A stretch of DNA of 64,000 nucleotides from Peribacillus frigoritolerans (GTDB lineage Bacteria; Bacillota; Bacilli; Bacillales; DSM-1321), in contig JAUPFL010000002.1 of NCBI GenBank assembly GCA_030562215.1, forward strand, positions 1,240,001-1,304,000, read 5' to 3'. Numbering within the stretch: the first letter of the stretch is position 1; the number at the start of each line of letters is the position of its first letter. Below the pieces are notes generated by a model. It had not been told where the DNA came from. It saw only the letters and a program-made list of their open reading frames with translations, and did not search any database. A program made the position numbers and the translations under genes. Shown here piece after piece: positions 18,334 to 28,356 of the stretch.

Positions 18334-18880
18334 TTAGGTATATGGGATGATCTTTGCGTTTACGAGAGCAAGCCTTAGATTCTCGACCATTTTGTTCCAA
18401 AGCTGCTCCTTGTTCATCATGACAATGTCCAGTGACATCTGCAGCGGAGGCGCGGCCCCAAGCCGAAGTAGTTAGCGATCTTTGGCGATAATTCATTTAA
18501 ACGGAATAGATCGCCGTTTGTTATGTTAAACACTTGATTGGCATCACGCTCTGTTGCCTTCGCGATCTGTCAACTCCATGAGGTATCGTAAGCACCCGGC
18601 TTGCCAGGAAACCGCAACGGAATTCCAAGATCCTTCTAAATTGAGGCGTAAATCGCAATAACCATGGAGAAGTTCATCGGACTTCCAAGCGAAAAGCCGC
18701 AGACTGCAGAAGGACGAAACGCCGACCAAGTCCGATTTTTACCATTTTGTTTTTGTTCAAGAAATCTTACTGATCAACATAGAAATCGAGCGGCATATGG
18801 TTTGGTTCTGTCTCGCGAGCAAGCGTTTTGAACGGGCCGAGATTGCGCTTCAGATAGAGCCAAGCGTTATACAGGCGTAA
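18334..18880 (-). pseudogene. Remnant of a PRISE-like SDR (progesterone 5-beta-reductase family)
   Basis: Joining frames on the minus strand gives, in order: LYLKRNLGPFKTLARETEPN, MPLDFYVDQ, RPSAVCGFSLGSPMNFSMVI, KDLGIPLRFPGKPGAYDTSW, IAKATERDANQVFNITNGD, LNELSPKIANYFGLG, MSLDIVMMNKEQLW and ALVNAKIIPYT-stop. This order and wording match the C-terminal two thirds of PRISE-type SDRs. The N-terminal NAD-binding part is absent, and there are several frame breaks and at least one in-frame stop, so this looks truly decayed rather than merely miscalled. The base composition is more GC-rich than its surroundings, suggesting transfer. Confidence 0.7.
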
Positions 18881-18985
18881 CATTCGATTTTGATAATGGT
18901 GTATATCTTTAGATCATAACGTTAATTATTATTATTTGGGTACACCAGCTTTAATCCAAAAAGGGCGCTTGAATTTAATAAAAGG

Positions 18986-19017
18986 AGAGCACATACCAAT
19001 ATGTGCTCTTCTATTTT
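18986..19017. terminator. Intrinsic terminator AGAGCACAT/ATGTGCTCT
   Basis: Stem AGAGCACAT / ATGTGCTCT with a short loop, then TCTATTTTT. It could end the small minus-strand gene at 19106-19270 or mark an old gene end. Confidence 0.7.
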
Positions 19018-19105
19018 TATAGGTATTTATAATGTAGGTCTTGATTCCAGATCCTCTAATACCATTCCCATTGTTCTGAAGGTATCTTGAATAAGGAAGT
19101 TTGAA

Positions 19106-19270
19106 TTAATATGGGTACCCATTTAATCCTGTACCGAAAAGTTCGAATTCAGGATCTTTTGACTGAGTTATTGGAGGGGCTTCGGATCGCGCTATAGAAG
19201 AGTTGATAGCACCTTCAACTAACTCTGCAGGGGTTTCGTCATTCTCTTTATGCAATGGGTTATCAATCAT
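19106..19270 (-). CDS. Small 54-residue hypothetical protein
   Basis: An intact frame with AAAAGGAG upstream; ATG 19270 (a TTG two codons earlier is possible). It begins MIDNPLHKENDETPAELVEG, includes INSSIARSEAPPITQSK and ends FGTGLNGYPY. Soluble, acidic, no cysteines. It is followed by a terminator ~90 bases downstream, so it is probably its own transcription unit. Family not recognised. Confidence 0.55.
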   Translation of the reverse strand: MIDNPLHKENDETPAELVEGAINSSIARSEAPPITQSKDPEFELFGTGLNGYPY

Positions 19271-19651
19271 ACCCAAATCAACTCCTTTTAATAAGATTAA
19301 CGAATGGTAAGTTATTAATTCCCTGAATATTTTGATTTTATGCTAAAAAATATGGCGATGACTTGCATTAGTGAAGTGAACGGGAAGAACTTGTAAGCAA
19401 TCGAGCTAAAATTTTTATTATAGAATGTATAATGATTATTTTATGTTCGTAAAAAAGATTGGTACCGATTCTTTTTCAGATGAGGGGTGTAATGAAATTC
19501 CAAGCAGGATCATTATCGATCCTTATCCACGAATTATTTTTTGTTCTTAGGCCTTCTTAGTAGCAAAAGGAGTGAAAAAAATCATTCCATACCTGAATAC
19601 ACATTGTTACAGGACGCTCTAGTGATTGGTCCAGTTCAATTGACTGGAAGG
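19271..19651. other. Gap without recognised gene
   Basis: AT-rich, no convincing ORF or hairpin with a T-tract. It probably contains the promoter of the minus-strand small gene. Confidence 0.5.
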
Positions 19652-20470
19652 CTAAAGTGGAGTGAGAATCCTTTGCTTGTTAACAAAGTAAGCCCACTCG
19701 GAAAAGCCGATTTCCTTTAGTCTTTTCTTAACTAGTTCAAAATCATCGCCAATACGTTTAGGTGTATGCGAATCTGATCCAAATGTTACTTTCACATTAT
19801 AGAAAAGAGCTCGTTCTAAAATGTCATCAGCTGGATACCATCCTCCGCAATCTTTTGTTTTACCAGAAGTATTGATCTCAATGGCGATATCTTCTTGACT
19901 AATGATTTTTAACGTTTTTTCAATACTGTCAGTCTCAATGGAAGAAAAGGCTGGATAAAAACCTTTCATTGCATCAATATGGCCTAAGATTTGGAATACT
20001 CCGCTTTTTGCAGATTGCTGTATTAAATTATAGTATTCATCCTTTATTCTTGACTGTTCTTTATCGGTCAAGCCATTCCAACGCCCTCTTTTAAAAATGC
20101 TAATGTCTTGAACATAATGAACTGATCCAATTATGTAGTCAAAAGGGTGTAAAAGATATTGATCACGGTAGACATCAATGTGATCAGGGAAGAAATCACT
20201 TTCCATTCCTAATAGCACGTGAATTTTATCTTCATACTTCTTTTTTAAACGAAGTACTTCCTCAATATAAGGGACAAGTTCACTTTTTGCCATTGCAATA
20301 GTCGGGTAGAGATGGTCGTCCTCACTATAGAAATATGGAGAATGATCGGAAATCCCAATATATTGCAAGCCGTATTCAATGGCTTGCTTTACATAATCCT
20401 CAATTGTGCCGATAGCATGTCCACAGCGTTCATGGTGAGTGTGCAGATCAAATTTTATTGAATTCGTCAT
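19652..20470 (-). CDS. hisJ: PHP-superfamily histidinol-phosphatase
   Basis: 272 residues, intact. The metal-binding PHP motifs are all present: DLHTHHERCGHA at the N-terminus, GISDHSP, GMESDFFPDH, GSVHYV, LGHIDAMKG, EINTSG and GSDSHTPKRIG. This pattern and length match HisJ-type histidinol-phosphate phosphatases. No other his genes adjoin, so a different phosphoester substrate cannot be excluded. ATG 20470 has AGGAGG upstream. Monocistronic. Confidence 0.85.
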   Translation of the reverse strand: MTNSIKFDLHTHHERCGHAIGTIEDYVKQAIEYGLQYIGISDHSPYFYSEDDHLYPTIAMAKSELVPYIEEVLRLKKKYEDKIHVLLGMESDFFPDHIDVYRDQYLLHPFDYIIGSVHYVQDISIFKRGRWNGLTDKEQSRIKDEYYNLIQQSAKSGVFQILGHIDAMKGFYPAFSSIETDSIEKTLKIISQEDIAIEINTSGKTKDCGGWYPADDILERALFYNVKVTFGSDSHTPKRIGDDFELVKKRLKEIGFSEWAYFVNKQRILTPL

Positions 20471-20718
20471 ATTCTTAGGCCTCCTAAAGTGAACCGGATT
20501 GTCTTATTTTTATCATATCCAAAATTCATACTCTTTCTCACAAATGAAAGAAGATTTATACTCCTTAAAAATACCCTTCGAAAACAAATTTCTATTTTAC
20601 GGATTTAATTTAATTCATATCAATTACCAGATATCTTAGTTCGAGTAAATGTATAAATGTTGAATTCCCAAGACAAACTAAAATGTTCAAATATGTAAAA
20701 AGAAAGGGAAGATACTGA

Positions 20719-21353
20719 ATGACAAAGGTATTGTACATCACGGCTCATCCTCATGATGACAAACAATCTTACAGTATGGCCGTTGGAAAAGCATTTATTG
20801 ACACTTATAAAGAAGTAAATCCCAGCCATGAAATTGTGAATATTGACCTTTATAAAGAAAACATTCCTGAAATTGATGTAGATGTTTTCAGTGGTTGGGG
20901 AAACTTCAAGCTGGAAAGGGTTTTGAAGAACTCTCGTCGGAAGAGAAAGCAAAAGTCAGTCGACTCTCAGAGTTATGTGAGCAATTTATAGCTGCCGATA
21001 AATATATATTTGTAACGCCTTTATGGAATTTTTCATTCCCGCCAGTTTTGAAAGCATATATTGATTCCGTAGCTGTTGCAGGTAAATCATTTAAATACAC
21101 CGAACAAGGCCCAGTTGGTCTTTTAACTGATAAGAAAGCCTTGCATATTCAAGCTCGTGGCGGTATTTATTCAGAAGGACCGGCAGCTGAAATGGAAATG
21201 GGTCACCGATATCTAAGTATCATAATGCAATTCTTCGGAGTGCCTTCCTTTGAAGGTGTATTCGTTGAAGGACATGCAGCAATGCCTGATAAAGCACAAG
21301 AGATTAAAGAAAAGGCTATAGCACGATCAAAAGATTTAGCTTCTACTTTTTAA
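20719..21353 (+). CDS. azoR: FMN-dependent NADH-azoreductase, one frame break
   Basis: Flavodoxin-fold quinone/azo reductase. Seen: [58 protein letters not shown] and [11 protein letters not shown]. Corrected length 211, matching Bacillus AzoR proteins. The break is at TTGGGGAAACTTC near 20900, one base short (restores [14 protein letters not shown]). A GGGAAGA RBS precedes ATG 20719 and a terminator follows at once. Likely part of quinone/electrophile detoxification. Confidence 0.9.
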
Positions 21354-21358
21354 ATCAA

Positions 21359-21388
21359 AGAGTCAACAGCTTGTTGGCTCTTTTTTTG
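21359..21388. terminator. Intrinsic terminator after azoR
   Basis: Stem AGAGTCAACA / TGTTGGCTCT followed by T7, six bases after the azoR stop codon. Confidence 0.9.
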
Positions 21389-21720
21389 TCATGATGAAAT
21401 TGAAATATCTAAGTAATTCTTACTTCACACCAATCAGGTAAATTCCTCTAATTAAGGAGTATGATTTTTTACTGCTAATGGTTCCCTTTGGAATTCCCTT
21501 TTGATGGAATAGCTTGTAGTGAGGTTATCAAACCCTTCTATGATAGCGAAGGTAGAGGATAGAATGATATTTTTAGATATATGAAGAAGCTAAAAAAGAC
21601 CCACTTAGGGTCCTTGATTAGCTAAATGGACTAGATTAGACGAGTCACTAATTCCTTTTTGTTTCAAATGAGTTGATAATCGCTACCCTCTTTTAATGAA
21701 AACCACCATGTTTGTCAGTT
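21389..21720. other. Gap without recognised gene
   Basis: No supported ORF. It lies between the azoR terminator and the corrected 3' end of the minus-strand MBL gene. Confidence 0.5.
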
Positions 21721-22486
21721 TTACAATAAAAATGTGTAGGATTCGCCATCTTCTGGTACTAATACATTAGAGGAAATTCCCTTTTCATCAATAAAGCTTT
21801 TTAATTCTTTTTTGATAATGTCCAGTGATTGACAGCTTCCATGTGGCTCACAATAATTTGGGCGTTCGGGGCAGCCTTGTTCGCTTCATAGATATCCTCT
21901 TTCCCCATGACGAGAGAACCGCCTTCAATGAATTGATTATCTCCACCATTTACAACAATGATTTCTGGTTTATTTGTAGCGATAACTTCTTGAACTGCGT
22001 CATACCATACCGTATCTCCTGCTATATATAACGTTTTTTCATTTGAGTGTTTGAAGACCACCCCACATACTACACCAGCAAGTTTTAATATTTCCCTCTT
22101 CCGTGCTCTCCTTTTGTTTTGATTAATTGGATACCCTCGTATACTGTTTCTCCTTGTAATACTTCTACATTTTTGAAACCAGCTTTTTCAACTTCTGTAG
22201 CATCTTCTTCATTTTGAACAAACATTTTGATATCTTTCGGCAATACTTCTTTGGCCACATCATCAAAGTGATCCAGATGAAGGTGAGTGACAATGACGGC
22301 ATCTATATCATGAATGATATTTTCAATGGATGTTGGTAAACTAACTAAAGGATTAAATTGATCTTGTCTTAATGAATTTGGGAAAGGTGGGTACGTACCT
22401 TTCTCAGCTAACATCGGATCTATTAAAAACTTTTTACCTGCATATTCGACAACGAGCGTGGCATTTCTAATTTGTTTTATATTCAT
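21721..22486 (-). CDS. UlaG-like MBL-fold metal-dependent hydrolase, two frame breaks
   Basis: Metallo-beta-lactamase fold: MNIKQIRNATLVVEYAGKKF, IDPMLA, zinc motif HLHLDHFDD, GEHGRG, YIAGDTVWYDAV, VVNGGDNQF and IIVSHMEAVNHW. Breaks: near 22088 (one base short, restores KLAGVVCGVV) and A-run near 21812 (one A short), which adds the true C-terminus ending VLVPEDGESYTFLL. Corrected length 255, normal for UlaG-like proteins. ATG 22486 with GGAGAG upstream. Divergent from the Lrp-type regulator at 22604, which may control it. Confidence 0.85.
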
Positions 22487-22603
22487 CTTTATCTCTCCTT
22501 TTCTTTGATCTGCATATAGTTTATACTATGGCCAATTACCAAATACATATATAAAATCAAGTCTTTTGGCCATTTGGCTTGATAATTGAAAGGATTTGAA
22601 TAA

Positions 22604-23013
22604 ATGTTAGATAATACGGATAAGGGTATCTTGCATGAACTTTCCAAAACAGTCGAATCACGATGAAAGAATTGGGGGAGAAGGTCCATTTGACTGGTCA
22701 AGCAGCTGCAGCTAGAGTTGCCAAATTAGAGGATAATGGAGTGATTGAGGGGTATACCATTCAAGTAAATCAAGTGAAATTAGGGTGTTTCATACATGCT
22801 TTTATTACAATCATTATACAAAGCACTCATCATCAACCTTATTTGACGTTCATAAAAACACAGAATCAATATATCATAAATAACTATAAAATCAGTGGAG
22901 ATGGTTGTTATCTTCTCGAATGTAAATTTCCATCTAATGAAGCATTAGACGAATTTTTGGGAGACTTAAACAACCATGCGAACTATAAATTATCCATTGT
23001 TATCAAAAAATAG
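22604..23013 (+). CDS. Lrp/AsnC-family regulator, one frame break
   Basis: HTH of the Lrp type (LDNTDKGILHELSKNSRIT, then HLTGQAAAARVAKLEDNGVI) followed by a RAM ligand domain (YTIQVNQVKLG ... YKISGDGCYLLECKF). Corrected length 136, shorter than canonical Lrp but usual for the YwrC/AzlB-like group. One A is missing near 22650 (CCAAAACAGTC; restores SKNSRIT). ATG 22604 follows AAAGGA. It is divergent from the MBL hydrolase, with 117 bases between the starts containing a TTGGCCATTTGG-type repeat that could be its operator. Confidence 0.85.
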
Positions 23014-23450
23014 GGCATCAACTAAACTTAAACAACGATATTGAACACCATCCGATTAATATGGGGGTGTTTTGTGTGTTTTATAACAACTAGTCTTATT
23101 GATGTTAAGATACTTTTTAAAGAAAAAGAAGAGAAGGCACCACATCCGGTTCGTTTTCCACTATGGACGAGAAAAATTTTCTTTTTTGCCATTCTTCTTA
23201 TTCGTTATAATTATTTGACCATAAGTAAAGGAAAAGATAACTGTAACCATTCATTCTGTTAAAATCCAGACTGACCTTACATCGTTCGAACAGGAAAATA
23301 TATTAATCATTGTATAAAAAGTCAGAAAAATATAAAATATACTTAAATCGGATGTTTTTTTTTCTATTAACAGTTTGTCTTGAGTAGGGAATTTCCACCT
23401 ACTTCACTATCATTTAAATATTTATTCCTTAAAAGAAAAGAGTGGGTTTT
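23014..23450. other. Gap; possible decayed membrane ORF
   Basis: The plus-strand frame 23041-23262 lacks an RBS and a clear family. A hydrophobic stretch (FFFAILLIRYNYL) hints at a membrane-protein remnant. I do not call a gene. Confidence 0.35.
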
Positions 23451-24083
23451 ATGATGAAAGACATTAAAAATATCTATTGTGTAGGCCGAAACTATGCCTT
23501 GCATGCAAAAGAGCTGAATAATGAAATTCCAACTTCCCCTTTTTTATTTTCAAAACCGACTCATTCGCTCGTGGAAGCAAATGGTCAGTCAATTACGTTG
23601 CCGGGTAATCAGGGTTCCGTTCACTTTGAAACTGAACTTGTCATACATATCGCAAAACAATTCGAATCAGGAATGAAAGTAGATGAAATAGTAGATTCCA
23701 TGGCCATTGGGTTAGATTTAACACTTAGAGATGTTCAATCACAGTTAAAACAAAAACAGCATCCTTGGCTTTTGGCTAAAGGATTCAAAAATTCGGCAGT
23801 TGTTAGTGATTTTATTCCGTTTCCAGGTGTCGAAGCATGTGAACAATTGGATTTTTCCCTTTTAAAAAATGGAGAGCGTGTACAAGTCGGAAATATTAAA
23901 GATTTACTTTTTGATTTGCAAACCATTATAGAATTTACAGCAGAGCATTTTGGGCTCGGAAAGGGAGATATAATTTTTACCGGTACTCCAAGTGGTGTCG
24001 GTCCTCTTTCAGATCTAGACAAGCTTTCACTAAACTGGGGCGGAAATGAAATAGGATCCTGTTCAGTCACACTCCATTCATGA
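23451..24083 (+). CDS. Fumarylacetoacetate-hydrolase family protein
   Basis: 210 residues, intact. FAH C-terminal-domain fold: IYCVGRNYALHAKEL, SKPTHSLVEANG, the metal-binding FETELVIHI, GLDLTLRDVQ, LLAKGFKNSA, FTAEHFGLGKGDIIFTGTP and GVGPL. Members are acylpyruvate hydrolases, oxaloacetate decarboxylases or isomerases of aromatic catabolism. No catabolic neighbours, so an oxaloacetate or acylpyruvate house-cleaning role is as likely. The start is ATG 23451 or 23454; no strong RBS. Followed immediately by a terminator. Confidence 0.85.
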   Translation: MMKDIKNIYCVGRNYALHAKELNNEIPTSPFLFSKPTHSLVEANGQSITLPGNQGSVHFETELVIHIAKQFESGMKVDEIVDSMAIGLDLTLRDVQSQLKQKQHPWLLAKGFKNSAVVSDFIPFPGVEACEQLDFSLLKNGERVQVGNIKDLLFDLQTIIEFTAEHFGLGKGDIIFTGTPSGVGPLSDLDKLSLNWGGNEIGSCSVTLHS

Positions 24084-24113
24084 AAAAAGACAGTCATTTT
24101 GACTGTTTTTTTA
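24083..24113. terminator. Intrinsic terminator after the FAH gene
   Basis: Stem AAAAAAGACAGTCA / TGACTGTTTTTTT with a T-tract, overlapping the stop codon of the FAH gene. Confidence 0.9.
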
Positions 24114-24341
24114 TGGAATAACTCAATTTTAGACAAAAAGAAGAAACTCGTCTAAAATGAAAAGAACAATATAACATTCATGGAAACGGCCAATTTGTCA
24201 CGTGCTTTTTCAAATAAGGTTTGGCCATTAAAGTTTGGCTTTGGTAAAATTATTTTTTATGGAGTATTTTAGAACCTTTTAAATGCATGATGATACAATT
24301 AAAGTGCCATATTTTAATTATATAGGGTAGAACAGGGTGGA

Positions 24342-24776
24342 ATGAGCATGAAAAACAACCAAGAAAAGAAGTATTTAGATAATTGGCTCTCTATAACAAA
24401 TATTCAAATGGGCATCACGAATGAGCTGGAAAGTGCTTTGCAAAAAAATCATAACCTTTCGTTAAAAGAATTTTACGTTCTTTACTTTTTATCCAAAACA
24501 AGCGATAAACAATTGAGGCTGCAACAATTACAAGATATGGTAGGATTAAGTCAAAGTGCTATATCTAGGCTGGTAGTCAGGCTAGAAGCAAAAAGCTGCG
24601 GCGTATTACAAAGGCAAATATGTGAAGATGATCGACGAGGTATTTACACACGTTTAACTACATTAGGTGAAGAAAAACTACAAATTTCCTTAAATACTGT
24701 TCATGAAATTCTGCAATCTGCTCTTTCAAAAGGAAACCTTCAAGAGGAATTACAATCCTTAATCCAGAAATTGTGA
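24342..24776 (+). CDS. MarR-family regulator
   Basis: 144 residues, intact. The winged HTH has SLKEFYVLYFLSKTS, LQQLQDMVGLSQSAISRLVV and the wing CEDDRRGIYTRLTTLG, flanked by dimerisation helices. ATG 24342 (or 24348) follows an AGGGTGG RBS. No adjacent structural gene on the same strand, so the target is not evident. Confidence 0.85.
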   Translation: MSMKNNQEKKYLDNWLSITNIQMGITNELESALQKNHNLSLKEFYVLYFLSKTSDKQLRLQQLQDMVGLSQSAISRLVVRLEAKSCGVLQRQICEDDRRGIYTRLTTLGEEKLQISLNTVHEILQSALSKGNLQEELQSLIQKL

Positions 24777-25284
24777 ATGGTTTTTATATCTCTTATATAA
24801 TAAGGAAGTCGGTTATTTCTATATTTTTAGATAGGAATATACCTTTCGCCCAGTAAGGTAATTAAGATCGGATCTGTTGGGAAGCTGTTTATGCTCATAT
24901 AAATGCAGGCGCATGCATTTTTGGTCGTTTGAATGTAAGCGCATTCAATTGAATAATTACCATTCATCACAATGCATTATATAAACTTCTTTCAATGAGG
25001 GAACCTAACTTGCTTGTTGTATTCGGTCGGTGTGACATCCATTGGTTTTTCCCCTATTTCAAGAATAATAAAGGCCAATAATCCATCAACAGATGAAGAA
25101 CTCCATTTTCAAAGAAGATCACTTACTGCGGTAATTTATTTGAAACTATTTTCATTTTTTGACGTAATACTATCAGGGATAATTTAGAAATCTAATGAAA
25201 TACAAATGGATTTCATTAGATTTCTTATTAGGCCCCATTTTACATATAAATTCTAATAGAGGTTTCACGAAGGGAAGAGGACGT
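24777..25284. other. Gap with a strong hairpin
   Basis: No supported gene. Contains the 14-bp perfect stem at 25188-25223 and the direct-repeat-like GCGCATGCATTT / GCGCATTCAATT near 24910-24950. Confidence 0.5.
25188..25223. terminator. Perfect 14-bp hairpin, AAATCTAATGAAAT arms
   Basis: AAATCTAATGAAAT and its exact complement around an eight-base loop. AT-rich, and only TTTCTT follows on the plus strand. It may be a weak bidirectional terminator or a protein-binding palindrome 61 bases before spo0M. Confidence 0.5.
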
Positions 25285-26227
25285 ATGTTAAAAAAATCTT
25301 AGCGAGCTTAGGAAAAGGAGCTGCAACTGTAGATTTACAATGTGACAAGGGTAATTACCAAGCTGGAGAAAGCATTCAAGGGCAGGTAGTAATCCAGGGT
25401 GGTGAGGTTGAACAGAAAATCAATCAATTGACTGTCCGGTTGATGATGAATGTGGTATTAAAACAAGGAAGCGTTACTAAGGAAGTTGCACATATACCAT
25501 TAGTTAATCGAGATTGTATTCACCCCAAAGAACGTAAGGTCATTCCTTTTCATTACCTCATACCTACGAATATACCTATTTCAAGGGGATATGTCTCATA
25601 CTATCTGGATACACATCTTGATATTGAGGGCGGTGTCGACCGCAAAGATGTAGACCGGTTAGTCATCCAATCCCAGGAATCTATCACATCCATTTTTAAT
25701 GCAATGGCTCAATTAGGTTTTCGCGAGACAGCGGACTCAGGTAAACTCGATCAATATGGACAGGAATTTGCTTTTTCCCCACTGAACAATTCATGGGACA
25801 AGTAAATGAAGTTGAATTGCGGTTTGCCAATGAAGAATCAGGTATCCGCGTCTGGATGGAAGTTGACTGTAAAAGCGGCTACAAGGAAATTGAAGCAAAA
25901 CGTGAGTTTCATTTAAATCAAAAAGTTCTTGAGCAAGAAGCCGATCTTCATAAACTTTTTGGAAAATATATATCGGAAGCTATTGATCAGCCTTACGCTT
26001 TTACACAGCCGTTCTCTTATTCCACCAACCACCCTCATGGTCGCTCCTCCCAAATGGGAAACGCTATCCCTGGAATGGTTGGTGGGTTAGCAGTGGGTGT
26101 TTTAGGGACTATGTTATTTACTGAGATGATGGAAGGTTTTGATATTGAGGAAATGTTTGAAGAAGCAACTGAGGATTTTGACGGTGGATTTGATTCATTT
26201 TTTGATAATGGGGATGAGGAATCCTAA
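25285..26227 (+). CDS. spo0M: Sporulation control protein Spo0M, two frame breaks
   Basis: Arrestin-like SpoOM family. The N-terminus becomes LKKILASLGKGAATVDL once one A is added to the A-run right after ATG 25285; then QCDKGNYQAGESIQGQVVI, the hallmark DRLVIQSQESITSIFNAMAQ, and, after a C-run correction near 25780, FSPTEQFMGQVNEVEL. The C-terminus has a glycine-rich hydrophobic stretch (GNAIPGMVGGLAVGVLG) and a strongly acidic tail (DIEEMFEEATEDFDGG). Corrected length 314, longer than B. subtilis Spo0M because of this tail. A GGGAAGAGG RBS precedes the start and a terminator follows. Confidence 0.9.
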
Positions 26228-26250
26228 AAATAATTAGGTTGTTTTTTATG

Positions 26251-26293
26251 ACAAGTGTTGCTTACTTTGATCAGTGAGTAACACTTGTTTTAT
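26251..26293. terminator. Intrinsic terminator after spo0M
   Basis: Stem ACAAGTGTTGCTTAC / GTGAGTAACACTTGT with one wobble pair, then TTTTATTG. Confidence 0.85.
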
Positions 26294-26467
26294 TGTTGTT
26301 TGGTTTATAAGAAGCCAGGAAGAGGACATTTACAGTGCACTTGGCGAATCGACATGCTTTCTCTTCTGAAAATAGCCCTTCGTTTTTTGATTTGACGTGA
26401 AAAAAATGAATAAACAATCATATAAGGCCAATTCTATAAAAAAGAATGTTAAAAAGGAGATTACATC

Positions 26468-26694
26468 GTGAAACCATATGAAATAAAAAATATGATTATT
26501 GATGACGAGTTTAATGGTGAAGAATCGGTTACAGCTGACTTTACTCACAATGATAAAGATTATAGCATTACTTTAAAAAAAGAAGATCTTGAAATGATAA
26601 ATGCATGGGTTTTGAGGATGGTTCATCTCTTCCAGCAAATTTATCAGGTACTATCATTGAATCAATAAGGGAAGATATTAAAAAGAGAATCTAG
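26468..26694 (+). CDS. Small 75-residue hypothetical protein, one frame break
   Basis: GTG 26468 with AAGGAGA upstream. It begins MKPYEIKNMIIDDEFNGEES and continues VTADFTHNDKDYSITLKKED. After one base is added near 26610 (ATGGGTTTTG) it continues GFEDGSSLPANLSGTIIESI and ends REDIKKRI. The corrected frame runs straight to a stop inside a terminator stem, which supports the correction. Soluble, function unknown. Confidence 0.6.
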
Positions 26695-26718
26695 TCATTT
26701 GCACTAGATCTTTTTTTT
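26689..26718. terminator. Intrinsic terminator after the small gene
   Basis: Stem ATCTAGT / ACTAGAT around CATTTGC, followed by T8; it overlaps the corrected stop codon of the small gene. Confidence 0.85.
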
Positions 26719-26770
26719 GTCATTTTCTTAATCGAGAAAAATTTAGCCTTGTTTATAAGTGCTTTACTTC

Positions 26771-26830
26771 AATAAGGCAGGTTGCTGAGGCAGCCTTCTT
26801 CTTATGGCACTAACGGGGCAGGATAGGTGA
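26771..26830 (+). repeat. Accessory-region repeat, copy A (right half)
   Basis: AATAAGGCAGGTTGCTGAGGCAGCC hairpin followed by the conserved end CTTATGGCACTAACGGGGCA and GGATAG. The same hairpin and end recur at 35645-35706. Confidence 0.75.
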
Positions 26831-26996
26831 AGAATGCTATTTGATCTTCATTCAACAACTGGGCCATTTAATGGAATAAGGCTTATTGAACGGGTAGAAA
26901 GTTTAAAAAAGTATTATTAAATATTTCACAAAACAAAAAGGTGAATTGTGGTAATATTGATAAAAATGCTTAGAAGTCCAAGGAGAGTGTTATTAG

Positions 26997-27850
26997 TTGC
27001 TTGATTATGAGCGTTCTTTGTCGTTAGATTTCGAGGAATCTTCGTATATTGAAAAGGATGGTTATACGGTTAGAGATGTGTCTTATTTAAGTCCGTATGG
27101 TGGTAAAGTACCCGCATATCTTGTCGTTCCAAAAACAGACGGACCTTTCCCATCAGTTGTTTTTATGCATCCAGGTCAAGGCAACCGAACGACATTTTTG
27201 TCAGAAGCTAAAGCTTTAGCTTTAAAAGGCATAGTTTCTCTTTTAATCGCTGCACCTGCCATGCGAAACGTTTATCCAAAAGATTTATCTGAGGAACAGA
27301 TGTTAAATCTCACGGTAGAGACAATAACTAATATTGGACAATATACTCAGACAGTTATTGACATTCAAAGGGAGTTGACCTTCTTTGTAGTTTAGAAAAT
27401 ATTGATATAAATCGTCTTGCCTATATTGGACATAGTTTGGGGGCTACTTGGGGTGGAGTTCTCGCTGGCATCGAAGAACGTATTAAATCATATGTTTTAA
27501 TGGCTGGATTATCTAGTGTGTCTGAGTGGCATAAAACGAGTGACCATCCATTAGCGACATTAATTCGTGCCAAGCTTTCAAGAGAGCAGTTTAATAAATT
27601 CATTTCAGAATTGGAACCATTAGATGCAATTCATTATATAAATAAAGCTACTCCTGCATCACTGTTATTTCAATTTGTTCATGATGACGAATTTGTACCA
27701 AAACATCAAGCAGATGCATTCTATTCTGTTGCAAGTTCACCAAAGGAAATTTCTTGGTATAAAACTGATCATCTGTTTACGAGTTGCGATTCTGCCTATC
27801 AAGAGCGTACAAAATGGATTATCAAGCAATTAGGACTTAACAATAATTAA
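26997..27850 (+). CDS. Alpha/beta-hydrolase (dienelactone-hydrolase-like), one frame break
   Basis: Serine hydrolase: YGGKVPAYLVVPK, VVFMHPGQGNR, the nucleophile elbow GHSLGATWGG, then the acid in FVHDDEFVP and the His in KTDHLFTS, all in the right order. The break is at AAAGGGAGTTG near 27370, one G short (restores IQRGVDLLCSLENI). Corrected length 284. TTG 26997 is preceded by AAGGAGAG, so it is a good start. It lies between repeat copy A and the half copy at 27936. Confidence 0.85.
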
Positions 27851-27935
27851 TCTATTTGAACTTTTGAACCCGTTCCACGATCTAAGTATTCCAGAATAGG
27901 GCGTGATGCTGGAATAAGTTTCGCTTTTCCTAATG

Positions 27936-27959
27936 AATTAACGGGTGCGTTCGTTCACT
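27936..27959 (+). repeat. Accessory-region repeat, left-end half copy
   Basis: ATTAACGGGTGCGTTCGTTCA, matching the conserved left end (AACGGGTGCGTTAGTTGA) of the copies at 30392, 32670 and 37671. No hairpin or right end follows. Confidence 0.6.
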
Positions 27960-28356
27960 AAAAGAAAAAGGAGACTAGTATAGCAATTATGTATTCTCCT
28001 TTATTTATTAAGGTTTTTTATAATTAGGTCAAGAAAATTTCAGCTCGGTTATGAAGCCACCTTCCTCGAAGGGTTGCCAAAATAAAGTAGTCCACTGTAC
28101 GGTAAAAAGGGCACAATTGTTAAAATATTAATAAGTTGTACTGTAGCTTTTTTCGAATCGGGAAATCATTTTATACATTATATTGAATAATTGGACAACT
28201 CTCCAGATGTAGTTCCCATCTCATAAAAGCGTTGGGTACGTTTTCATCATTTGCAGTAACCACGAAATAAAAGCATATACGTTTAAAAAGGCGACAAAGG
28301 GTTTATTAAGATACTTATGGAATTACTGAAGGATAGCATCTTTAGGGGGAAAGTAT
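27960..28356. other. Gap without gene
   Basis: An imperfect hairpin AAGGAGAC...TTCTCCTTT lies near 27966-28003. A segment ATAAAGTAGTCCACTGTA near 28083 has a partner at 35757. No ORF supported. Confidence 0.5.

Noticed and set aside
23041..23262. Membrane protein of 73 residues
   Set aside because: TTG start without RBS, no recognisable family; kept only as a possible remnant.
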